From contig OX596338.1 in assembly GCA_951394405.1 (NCBI GenBank), positions 1,488,001 to 1,552,000 of the forward strand: a stretch of DNA of 64,000 nt, in the 5' to 3' direction. The position numbers and the translations under genes are program-made. Below, in pieces: positions 10,024-20,511 of the stretch; position 1 is the stretch's first letter; each line of letters opens with the position of its first letter. Source of the stretch: Coprinellus micaceus (Eukaryota > Basidiomycota > Agaricomycetes > Agaricales > Psathyrellaceae). The notes below the pieces were generated by a model. That model saw nothing but the letters and a program-made list of their open reading frames with translations, had not been told where the DNA came from and searched no databases.

Positions 10024-13000
10024 ATGGCGTCCGACGGATTTTTCAAGGTTGCCAGCAACTACACGCTTACACTCAAGGCGCTCAAACTCCCTGCGACCCT
10101 CCCTCTTGCCAAAAAAGATGGCCGAATTCAGTCTGTTTTTGCCAAGATGCCTATTCCCAGTGACGACAACGAAAAATGGGAGGTTTTTGACAGGCGCTTA
10201 AATGCGCTCTTCTCAGAAGACCTCCGGAATGAAGAAGGTCATTTACCCAATGTTGAGCGGGGACAGTACGGACTTCCCCTGGTCATCGCCTACTTCGAGG
10301 AAACGATGGCGTCCAATCCGGCCGGGTTTCCATGGAACTGCGCAATCCCAAAAATCCAACGTCTCGTGAAGGAGGTCAAACAGCTTGTGTACGTCTCACT
10401 TAAGATTGACGTAACAAAATACTGATAAGATATCTCCGACATTAAGGGAATCCGAGGCAAAGAAGGCACCCGTACCCGCACAGCCAAGTCGTGTGCCATC
10501 CGCTACAAAACCCATCGCCACCAAGATTACCTCCTTCCTTCCTGGCCACAAAAGACCGCGTAGCCCTGCTGGCGACACATCCTCCACTAAACCGGCTAAG
10601 AAAAAGGCAAAGAGTAAGAAAAAGGATGCTGCCTCCGATTCTGACGACGACGACTCCGATTTTGCGCCAGGACGCTCATCGGATTCCGAAGAGGAGAACG
10701 AGTTTGAAGTTATTGATGGAAATGGGGATGAAATTATGGAAGATACGGAGCAGCAGAAGGCATTGGTGCGTCGAATCTGTTCTGGGTGAACTTGGGCTTA
10801 GTTGGCTTCCAGGACAAGAAACGTCGAGACAAAAAGAACAAGGAGGCGGCAATGCCAAAGGGTGGGCGGCTTGCTGGTGCGGTCTCAAAGTTGAAGTCTA
10901 AGGCCACTGCCATCGCTGGAAAGGTGACGGGTAAAAAGGTGTGCTTGTCCTCGTACCGTGTTCTCGTCCTGCTGACATGGTCACAGCCGAACCCCAAGTC
11001 TAAGAAGAAGGTGAAAGCGACTCAAGGCACCGCAGCCGATCCGATCGCTTTCGATTCCGCAGAAGAGTCGGATGGTGGTACTGCTGCGAGGGAGGCGACT
11101 GCTGCTGCTGCTAAGCCTCAGGCTCCAAGGCGGGGTCCAAGGAACAAGAGCATGCGTCATTACAAGAACCCTGTGACGAAGGATGATGACGAACTTGGCC
11201 CGAGGTGGGATTTCGAGTGCAAGTATTGCGGCGGGTACGTAACGTTCAGTTGGCCTTGTTGCATCGTGTTTGGTGCTGACACCAACAGCTAGCCATCGAA
11301 CCTTCGAAAGAACCGTCGACAGTGACTGCGAGTTCGACCATGAGCCCAAGATCCCTGTCGGCTTCAACAATCTCGCCACTCACCTCAAGTCATGCAAGAA
11401 ATTCCCGAAGAACAGCGAGGCCGAGGATGCAGAGCCGCCGCCTGCCAACCCGAAGATCGAGTTCAGCAATAGTGCTTCCCGTGCGATAATGGACCAGTTT
11501 CTCCTCAAGGGAGAGCTCAACCCAGAGGTCAGAGCTACTCAGCGTGGCTTTCTGCGGATCTTCGCAGCCTGGATCCTTGATAACGACCTTCCCTGGACGA
11601 CTGGAGAGGCACCTCTTCTGGCTGCTCTCTTCCAATACCTCAAGGTCGAGTTTTACCTGCCGTCAGATACCACTGTTCGAAACGAGCTCGCTCGACTCTT
11701 CGCCGAGCTTCATTCAAAGGTTGTCCTTGAACTCTCGGTGAGGTCTCTCGAACCTAGCGATAGCTGCTGCCCGCTCACACCGATTTCCCCGTAGGCTGTT
11801 AAATCGAAAATCGCTTTCGCTACCGACACATGGACGACGAAGCAAATGGTGTACACATTTGCTTGCTCCATTGCCTCTTTCATTGATGAGGACTGGAAGC
11901 TTGTTGAGCGCGTCTTCGACTTCAAACCTCTCGAAGACAAGGAGCACGAAGGGATTTGGGCTGCACAGTCACTCATCCAAAGCGCACGCTCGGTTGGAGC
12001 ACTGAATAAGATAAGTCACTCAGTTTCACTCTATATACTGAAGTGCTGAGAATACCACACTTCTCAGCCCTCGCTATGGATAACGCATCGGTCAACGACG
12101 TAGTCTTCAAGAATGTCGTTCGCTCCCTCCTGACTTTGTACAACATCCCAACGCCAGCTGGCAGGGACCATCGTCATATCCGTTGCCTTGCACATGTCAT
12201 CAACCTTGTCGTTCAAGCCATCCTCTCCGCTCTGGATGAGGCCCAAGCTTGCAAGAAGGATGGTGACGAGAATGATCAGCATTTCGCTTGCAAGGAATTC
12301 CCGATACACTATTCTCCAGAGGATGATACTGACCTCCAAGATCTCGAAGGCCATCATGAAGAGGACCTTGCAGACCCCGAAGGCGACGAAGACTTGCCCA
12401 GGCAAGCTCACGACGACGATAACGATAACGAAGACAATGATGAATTACTTCAGGCACTGTTGGCTAGTGCAGTTGAAGAGGATGCGAGCGGCATGGCAGG
12501 TACTAGTGCACTGAAGCGGGTGTGTGGTCATACTTCTCTCCTGAATCTTGTGCGGTAGCTGACAGTGTACCGTTAGCTTCGATTCATAGTTACAAAAATC
12601 GCGTCCTCCCCTCAACGGCGCGCCAAATTCTGGAAGATCTCAGCAGAGAAGTATGGAACGGAGCGCCGAGCGGACAGCAGTGACCCCAGGAGCGCTCTCC
12701 TATACCTCCTAATGGTTATTCGTGACGTCCGCACTAGATGGAACTCGACGCACGCTATGATCAAGCGGGCACTTCTTCTTCGTGAGGTCAGTACTCACCT
12801 ACTGCTGACCTGTTGACTGGGACTGACTCTTTGACCTCTTTACTACATCGACAGGCTCTCAATAGCTGGGTTTTGGCAACCGAGGAGTTCCAGGGCTTAC
12901 TGCTTCTCAAACGAGACTGGGAACAGCTTGAAGAATTGTGTCACGTCTTGGAGGTGTGTCGGGTTTCCTACAGCTCATTTCCACATATGTTCTGTTGCCC

Positions 13001-13969
13001 ACACTGCCTCTAGCCATTCGCCGCGGCGACTTGCCAACTGTCTGCCTCGTCGTACCCCACCATTCCCCATGTCCTCCCAATCTATCATGGTCTTGAGCAA
13101 CACCTCGTATCCCTGCAGCTGGATAGTTCCATATCACTGGCCATGTCCACTGCACTCGAGGCTGGCCACGAGAAGCTCAGGAAGTACAAGTCTCCTGCTT
13201 TCGAGAATAATAACAATATACTTGGCACAGGTACGTACTTTGGTCATGGCCTAATGTCCCCATGTCAATGCCTTACACACCCAATCAGCTTTACATCCCT
13301 ACCTTCGATCTACCTGGTTTAAGACGACTGTTCGCCTCGACGACAACCAGGACAAGTATGCGAAAGCCCAAGCTGCTGCAGTTGGGAAAGTCGAGACCCT
13401 TGTGGAGTCTGTGGCTCGGACCTATCAAGAAGAGATGCTCGCCAGCGTCGTACAGCCATTGACATCCTCTCGAATCTCTGACCCTTCAAAGACCAAGCGC
13501 CCACTTGTGGGTGGAAGTAGCCTTCAGAGCTTCTACGATTTCGACATCGAGATTCCAATCACGAAGAAGGTGACCGATGAAGAACGGCTTCAAGACGAGC
13601 TCAAGAGGTACTTTTCTTTTGAAGGAGGAAAGGGAGATCTACTTGACCCACTCGCATGGTGGAAGGTGTGTCCCATATGACCCTGTGCTTCTCCTGCTGA
13701 CGACGTGGCTTGCTAAACAGACACATCATGCTTCGTTCCCCACTCTCGCCGCGATGGCAAGGGATATCCTGGCCATTCCGGCAACCAGTGTATCCGTGGA
13801 AAGGATGTTTTCGAAGTCTAGGCATGTCTGCTCTGATCTTCGCAGCTCCCTACGAGCGCAGACCATCCGCAAGGCTCTCCTGACCAAAACCTGGATCAGG
13901 AGTAATCTTTTCGACTTGGTTTTGAAGCCAAAAAAGGTGGAGAAGCATGGTAGCGTAGCTTTGTTGTAA
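10024..13969 (+). CDS. hAT transposase (BED finger, RNase H-like fold), right copy
   Basis: This many-exon gene encodes a cut-and-paste transposase. In order: an N-terminal domain (ATG taken at 10024; an upstream in-frame ATG at 9913 is possible), a Lys/Asp-rich nuclear-localisation stretch, and a BED-like zinc finger (CKYCG split by an intron, then THLKSC near 11400). Next come the helical DNA-binding part, the first catalytic Asp in FATDTWTT (11820), the second in ALAMDNASVND (12070), and the CLAHVINL C..H motif. After an acidic insert follow the VRTRWNST motif (12730), the conserved Glu region (ALEAGHEKL, 13150) and the C-terminal dimerisation block IPATSVSVERMFS (13770). Introns are short with GT-AG ends. 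Nothing is missing relative to known active hAT enzymes, so it may be autonomous. Confidence 0.88.
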
Positions 13970-14188
13970 CTTTACGGTAATTCATAGTTGACTTTTGGGT
14001 TTGAATAACTCCATTGGAACGCAAATTGAAAGGGAAAGAGGTGTTCATATCTGTTCTATGGGTTACTGTCTACCAACTATGCATAATATTACGATCTCTG
14101 GGGCCCTTGTTGTGGAGAAATTCGAACGCGTCGGAGGGGGATGGGTGGCGGCGCGAGTAACATGTGACTGATCTCGGCGCCAAAACGT

Positions 14189-14257
14189 AACCCTATCCCT
14201 ATCCCTCTTTATAGGTATTAATACCCTATTTTACCCTATACCCTATCCCTATATGGC
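14189..14257. repeat. Subterminal CCCTA-type array, outer end of right hAT copy
   Basis: This is the mirror image of 5034-5102. Repeated CCCTAT units lie 16-100 bp inside the terminal repeat and are a likely transposase-binding region. Confidence 0.7.
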
Positions 14258-14272
14258 CTGACCCGTATAGGG

Positions 14273-14294
14273 ATAGTATATGGTTGGAGCCCTA
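14273..14294. repeat. Outer terminal inverted repeat, right hAT copy
   Basis: The sequence starts ATAGTATATGGTTGG and ends AGCCCTA. It pairs exactly with 4997-5018. The next bases (CTCCCTCT) would be the target-site copy. Confidence 0.9.
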
Positions 14295-14326
14295 CTCCCT
14301 CTCTCCCCGAATTGCATGCAAGCAGC

Positions 14327-14331
14327 AAAAA
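14327..14331 (-). terminator. Pol III terminator of tRNA-Ser
   Basis: A T5 run on the minus strand lies 11 nt after the tRNA 3' end, the usual stop signal for RNA polymerase III. Confidence 0.75.
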
Positions 14332-14341
14332 GGACCTTGCA

Positions 14342-14423
14342 CGACGCCAGCAGGACTCGAACCTGCGCCCTCAAAGAGGAACAGATTTCTAATCTGTCGC
14401 CGTAACCACTTGGCTATAGCGCC
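14342..14423 (-). tRNA. tRNA-Ser (anticodon AGA)
   Basis: The minus strand folds as a class II tRNA of 82 nt. The acceptor strands GGCGCTA and TGGCGTC pair with two G-U pairs, and the discriminator is G as required for serine tRNAs. The D-arm/A-box region is TAGCCAAGTGG. The anticodon stem ACAGA/TCTGT closes the loop TTAGAAA, giving anticodon AGA, which reads UCU and, with inosine, UCC and UCA. A variable arm (CCTC-TTT-GAGG) is present, as expected for Ser. The T arm GCAGG-TTCGAGT-CCTGC holds a perfect B box. There is no intron. It lies 48 bp from the hAT end. Confidence 0.95.
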
Positions 14424-14602
14424 TTGACAGAGTTCGCTGTTGTTTTAGCACTTCGCGCGTCGCTGCCGGTCGCCCGGTGAGGGCCCAAGTAGTGAGGGAT
14501 TGAGTGGAGTCGCCTTCGCGGAACAAATAGTTGAGAACCAGACCCTGGCAGGCATCTATAAGTTGTCGTAGCAGAGGTATTCTAGTTCAAAGAGGGTGGC
14601 GT

Positions 14603-15619
14603 TTACGCTGAGAAGGTAGCGCGTACGAGTCCCCGAACGCGCCATTCCCAAGCGACGAGATTCACGCGCTTCGTAACCTCGATACGGATGGGATCCCTCG
14701 AGTGGGCCAGGATGCAATGAAGATAGGCGAATGCAAGGGCGTCGAGAGGGGTTGGCTGGCTACGAGAAAATGTCAGTTTTCATGCGTGAAGACTGTTAGG
14801 CTGGCCAAGTAACACATACCTTGAACCCAAGAACCAATTATCCGTGCCGAGTCGTTCAGACAGAGAGGCAATCGCTTCGACGTATTGCGAAGTAATTGCG
14901 GACCGGCTAACACGCGTTCCGAATGACGGAAGAAGTGAGGCGAATCCTGTCAGTGGTGCCGGAGGAGGAGAGACGATGGATTGGAGGGAAGAAGCGGTTG
15001 GCTTTAAAAACGCAACATTCGAGGCGGGTTTACTCGTGGAATAGCCAAAGCCAAGTTGTTCGAGGAGGGAAGCTCGTTGAGGTTGGGAGATGAGGAGAGC
15101 GGCGTGCACGGCACCTTCAAGGAGCGCCACCCATGCCCTACTCTCGTCTCGGGAAGCAACGTCCTTGTACCCTTCCAACGGGTCCGACGCGCTGTCCACA
15201 CCAAGCGACAAGTCCACCCATGAAGGAATTAGCCTTGCACCGTACAAGTCCAATGGTGCCTCCGGTTCCAGTTTTGGTTTATCCTCTACCGTGTTCAGGT
15301 CGGCGTTCAACTTGGAAGCTTCAGCTCTGGGCAAATGGAGGTTTGGGAGCCGACCATCGAGAGCTCCTTCCTGCGCAACACCCCACCGCACTTTGAGCTT
15401 CTTGAGGCCACGCAGTGCAATGTAGGCTTGCCATTTCAGGCATTCGACGTCAGAGCTGAGGACACGGTCTTCGTTGGACGCGGACGTCAGGGAGGACGAC
15501 ACTGGAGGTGCGATCCAAAGCGTTGGGGTCTCGACACCCTGCGAGCTTTGTGCGGTGATCGCTGGGTACGTGTGGACAGGAAAGTAGGAGAAGAGAGCGA
15601 CGAGTGGGTTGGGGACCAT
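14603..15619 (-). CDS. SAM37: Sam37/metaxin-type mitochondrial outer membrane protein
   Basis: Two exons (15619-14820, then 14759-14603) give 318 residues. The N-terminal part carries the Tom37/metaxin pattern: TLWIAPP near residue 35, then VECLKWQAYIALRG and a GRLPNL turn, as in GST-like metaxins. The short second exon encodes QPTPLDALAFAYLH, the hallmark of the metaxin C-terminal helical half, and ends EWRVRGLVRATFSA. Sam37 and metaxins sit on the cytosolic face of the SAM complex and help insert beta-barrel proteins such as porin into the outer mitochondrial membrane. No clear C-terminal membrane anchor is visible. The gene shares a 177-bp divergent promoter with VPS54. Sam35-type metaxin is the main alternative name. 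Confidence 0.78.
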
Positions 15620-15796
15620 GGTGGGCGTGGTGAAGTGCGGTGACGCTGTGGTCGGGCAAGAACAAGTGTATTGATTTGATTTGTCAATCCAGTGTTGAGA
15701 TCAAGTCATTACTCGTCACTCATTCTCTTCCACCACACATGAATCTCTCGCTGCTATAAGCCTTCCTGGGCATCGCGAGCTTTCTTCCTGGTCGTC
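15620..15796. promoter_or_regulatory. Divergent promoter between SAM37 and VPS54
   Basis: This 177-bp gap separates two start codons on opposite strands, so both promoters must lie here or overlap the genes. I see no clear TATA box. Confidence 0.5.
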
Positions 15797-18700
15797 ATGT
15801 CCGATGTCACTTCGAATCCGTCGCGGCCGCCATCGCCTTCTGCCAGCGTACTCGCTCACAATGACCTCCCCACTGCTCGCCCGTACCGATTCGTATGGGA
15901 TCCATCAACCCGCCGTCCAGGGCCTGAGAGCGTCGCTGGCACCACGGAGGGCGGAAGATATGCCAACGATTACATTGGGGGCAATGGGCAGTACCCGCTG
16001 GGAGTCTTGAATAATCCCTCTTCCCTGAATTTGGCGGATGCTTCGCTGCCTGCGGAATGGAGTAGTACAAAGCATGGTTTCCATGGTGTGTGTCACAAGC
16101 CGCCTTCGCAATTTCACTCCCTCACATGTTATCTTGAGCAGCGATATCTACAGTTCTGAACAACCCGCACAAGAAACAAGCGCCGCCCAAAGCTCACTCT
16201 TCCTTGCCCGCAGTACCTCCAGCAGACCTACCGCGAGTCCGCCGGAAAGACTTCGAATCATACCTTAAAGCTATTAGACCAGAATGGGAGAAGTATGAAC
16301 GCAACACGCAGGTTGGGAAGGAGGGTCAGGTTCAACCTCAAGCCTTGCGGTTTGGAGCGATACCGGAGGGTGATGAGGAGGACGAAGCCGGGGATGACAA
16401 CATCCTCCTCATACCGCGCCAGCGATCTGGATCGAACGCAACAGCTCCACCATCACCTGGGCCCGTGCAAGCACGGACGATACCCCCACTGGATACCGTG
16501 CCCGGTGTATTCTTCGGAACCGACTTTAACCTCGGAGACGCCAGGACCTTCAACGCAGTCACTGAACAGTCTTCACTCGCTTCACAGGCTACTCCCACTC
16601 AAGCCAATATGCGAATAGGCGTGAGTTTCGGCGACGACGACCCTACCGACCCACTATCTCTCAGTCACACTCTCCCCCTTCTAGAAAAGTTTGACCATTA
16701 TGCCGATACTATCGAACAGCATCTTATTCGCGAAATATCTCTTCGATCTTCCTCCTTCTTTGCTGCTCTAACCAATCTCCGGGACCTCCAAACGTCATCC
16801 ACCCAATGCCTATCTAGAATCCAGAACCTTCGAGGGAAACTGCGGGAGGTTGACGAGGGAACTGCGAAGAAGGGACTCGAACTGGTTAGGGTAAAGAGGA
16901 AGCAGACCCGGGTTCGGGAGGTTTGTGACGGGGTCAAGACCGTGGAGGGTGTCGTGGAGATGATGGGTGTGCTGAAGGGGTTGGTACATGCGGGACAATG
17001 GGGCGAGGCACTGAGTGTTGTTGAAGAGGTGGAGGGGATGTGGGAACCGTTAAGCGTCCAGACGACCACGGGGGAGGGGAGTGGTGAAGGCCGGTTACCC
17101 AATGGACACGCGAGGTTGGAATGCACGGCTGAAGAGGACGAGAACGCCGCCGACTCTCCGACGATAAGGGCTTCCTCTCACCCAAAGGCCGCGATACCCT
17201 TGTCCTCCTTAACGGCTTTCAGTGCAGTTCCAGCTCATCTTCGCACCATATCGATGGAGATTGCGGCATCACTCTCAGCAGATCTTGTGTCCGTCTTGAA
17301 GGAAGACTGGATCTCGTTCATTGAGACCAAGGACGCTGGAGTGCGTGATGGGGCAACACTCACTAACGAGACAGTTCAGATGCCTGTTGGTGATTCCTCG
17401 CCTCCACGCATCAATGGGATGGTGTCCGACACGACCGAAAGGGTGGGCAGAGATCTGTCGAGAGATGAAGGGTTGAAGGATAGGCTCAAGCCGCTGCTGA
17501 TGAACCTGGTTCGAACCAAGGGTTTGAAGGAAGGAATACTCAGCTGGAAGGAACTTATTTTGAACGAAGTAAAGCGTCTCATTACCAAGGTAAAGCAGTA
17601 CATCGTCTGGGGATCTAATTTGAACACTAACATGCCCCCAGCGACTTCCTGAACTAGACGCCGAGCCTGAAACTACCGACGGGCAACCCGGTGAAGTTAG
17701 GTGCGCATCTCCGCCTGCTCTGTTGCTCGCTGCTCTTCGTTTACATGTTCGCAGGGCTGGACTTGCCAATCACTTGCGGAACTTGTCACAGGACGACTTC
17801 ATGTCGTTGATCAAGGATATTTACAGAACCCTCATGAACGGAGTTGAAAGGATAAAAGCCCAGGGCGAAGTAATCTCAGAACTGCTGGACTCTCTGAAGT
17901 AGGAGTTCCATCTCGCATGCACCCTCATTGCTGATGAACGTTACAGGCCTGAAATCGAGAAACATACTCAGTCCCAGTCATCGTCTACCCTTCGTCCGCC
18001 TGCAATGTCAACGTCTTCATCGAGTCGATCGCCCACTTCCTCACACCTCTCACTCCCATCCATATCCGAGGATCTCACCGACCTCCTCTTCGTGGCTTGT
18101 GAACTGGCCAATGTCACTGCTGCCAAGGTTGTGTCATACCGGTCGGAACAACATTCACAACTGGATTTGCCCCAGTTCATCGACTTCTTCAACACGTCAT
18201 GGTCGTTTGTTATGCGTTGTGAAGTACTTTCCCGGAAGATGATTGTTGGCCTGAGGTCAACAGTTCTCAGCCAGGTAAGCGACGTCTCAGTTCTATCAGG
18301 TGGGTTTTATTGACCATCGGTCATAGGCGAAGGCATGGCTTCAGGCGTTCCACCAAGGCAGGCTCACGAAATCTGCGAAACTGGTCGAAGATGAAGTGTG
18401 GAATCCCGTAGCGGTGCCCCCGGAAGTGCAACACATTGCGAACATCCTTGTGGACTCGGTAATGAAGGACAGCCCGGAGTTAGTAGTCAAGCACAACCAA
18501 CCGAAGCAAGTCAATGGCTCGACGACTCAGGTGAACGCCCACATCGAAGACCAGCCACCGCCAACCGCCGGCCCAGCAACTCCTTCGAAGGCCCCTGCTG
18601 GATCATCGAAACATCTCAAGATTGATGATAGGCCCTACTTCACCGTCTCAGCGACGCTCGAAGTATTACGGTTGTTGCTCGACTACCTCAAAGTGGTTGT

Positions 18701-20511
18701 TAACTTGAGCATGCTTACTACCGAAACCATGAGTCGCGTTATCGAGTTCTTGAAGGCTTTCAATTCTCGAACGTGCCAAGTCGTTCTCGGTGCGGGCGCC
18801 ATGCGGTCGGCAGGGTTGAGGAACATCACAGCTAAACACCTAGGTATCGTGTGCATACCCCACTCCTACTCTTTCGACCTTACCTAACCCTTCTCTAGCT
18901 CTAGCCTCGCAGTCGCTATCTGTTATCTTTGAGTTGATCCCGTACATCCGAGAAACTTTCAGAAGACACTTGAGTGCGCAACAGGCCGTAATGCTGGTCG
19001 AGTTCGATAGACTCAAGCGGGTGGGTCGGCACGGTGGATTTCATCTGTCTAGGAACTGAAACTACTTCATCCCCAGGATTATCAAGAACACCAGAATGAA
19101 ATCCACGCTAAGCTTATCGCGATTATGGGGGATAGACTGACGATTCATATCGCAGGCTTCAAGGCGAGTTTTGCACTCCTTCATAAGTTCCCCGATTTAT
19201 GATATGCCTTTCATTCCAACAGACTGTCGATTGGAAAGCTGCTCCAACTCCGGAGGCCCCCGTCAACAACTACATGATTAAGCTTGTGGAAGAGACAACT
19301 ATGCTTCATAAAGTCTTATCTCGCTACTTGCCATCACCGGTTGTAGAGGTACGTCTCCATTCTTTGATCCTCATCGAGTTCTCGATTCGTCCTCCTTCTC
19401 GAAAGTTTCTTAATACCCCGCCTTGTGTATGCCTGTATGGGGCCAAAGTATCCGCCGCGGGCTCTGTACCACTTTGCCTTCCCTTCCAATTTGGCAACCT
19501 GAGAGCGTCACGCTTTCCTTCCTTGTACGTTGCTGCGTGCAAATGGCGTACGCCACGACACCTCGTCCGTAACTCTGCATTTGATCTTCATTCTTGCCCC
19601 AGTGACTAGAACATGACATATACTGACCCCAATATTTTCTGCCGTCTCCTTTCATAGCTCGTCATGTCAGAAGTTCTCGCTGAAATCAATCACCGCCTTT
19701 CTCGGGAATTCGGGGACATTGAGCTACCAGATCAACAAGCCAAGAATCGGTGAGTGTCCATGTTACGTCGCTATTGCGCCTCCACCGAGTCCCTTGGGGA
19801 CACGCCAGCAAGATGCCGGGCGCCAGAGCGTAGCATGGTGTGCCTCGCAACAACTTCGCAATTGGTCGATCATGGGTTCTCTCCGTGACATATGGCGTTA
19901 TACTCCCACTGGAAAACTTTATAGGTTATTATTGTTTCTAACGTTCTTCGTTGCTTCGGTCTAGGTTACTTGAAGATGCGAAATACCTGAACAAGCAGTT
20001 CTCGGGGCTGCGAAACGTCAGAGCACCAACGGCCATGCTAGAAACGGTCGTAGCGGAAAAGCTGTTGCCTGGATCCCGGCCACCACCGGGACCAAGCCCG
20101 ACGGTACCCCAGACTCCCATGAGGAGTAATACGCTGAGGGCGAACGAACGGTTAAGGGGTCTGCTGTCAGGGAGAGCTTCATCGTTCATGGAAAGGGCCC
20201 TGCCTAATCCTAACCATGGTCAATCACCTATCCCCCCTATACCCCAACCGGATGGCCGACGGCCACCTCAGCCGCCCGTTTTATCACCCAATGGATCCAG
20301 CAATGGGCTGATCACATTGGGTTCGTCATCATCGATCGGCGCAAGCACCGTCTCTCTGGCGGAGGAACCTGCTAGCGTTTCGCCTCGCCTCGATGTGCCA
20401 TCCAAACAGTCGGATTCTACCGTCCCAGAAGGCGATTCGAACGGCGGTGCAGCGACCGAGGTAGATACCGCTCCGCCTCCACCCCCAAAATCTGATGCTG
20501 GTGCAAACTAA
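15797..20511 (+). CDS. VPS54: VPS54, GARP tethering complex subunit
   Basis: About ten exons encode a protein near 1000 residues. Exon 1 (15797-16085) joins exon 2 (16142-17589) to give VLNNPHKKQAPPK and DLPRVRRKDFESYL, typical of the Vps54 N-terminus. The Vps54 N-terminal domain with coiled coil follows (DHYADTIEQHL to VREVCDGVKTVEGVVE). The C-terminal Vps54-like domain starts near 18640 (FTVSATLEVLRLLLDYL) and runs through FKTVDWKAAPTPEAPVNNYM to LNKQFSGLRNVRAP. The end is a Pro/Ser-rich tail. Vps54, with Vps51-53, tethers endosome-derived vesicles at the trans-Golgi. The intron at 19164-19222 appears to use a GC donor. Later introns, near 19350-19656 and 19750-19963, are unusually long for this window. 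Confidence 0.94.

Larger units (their letters stand above)
9747..14294 (+). mobile_element. hAT-family DNA transposon, right copy
   Basis: This is a full-length hAT element, inverted relative to the left copy. It has terminal inverted repeats at 9747-9764 (start hidden in the gap) and 14273-14294 (ending GGAGCCCTA), TAGGG-rich subterminal arrays at both ends, and one multi-exon transposase. It sits 48 bp from a tRNA-Ser gene. Near-perfect identity with the left copy means a very recent duplication, two very recent insertions, or an assembly join of one element or of two haplotypes. Confidence 0.9.
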
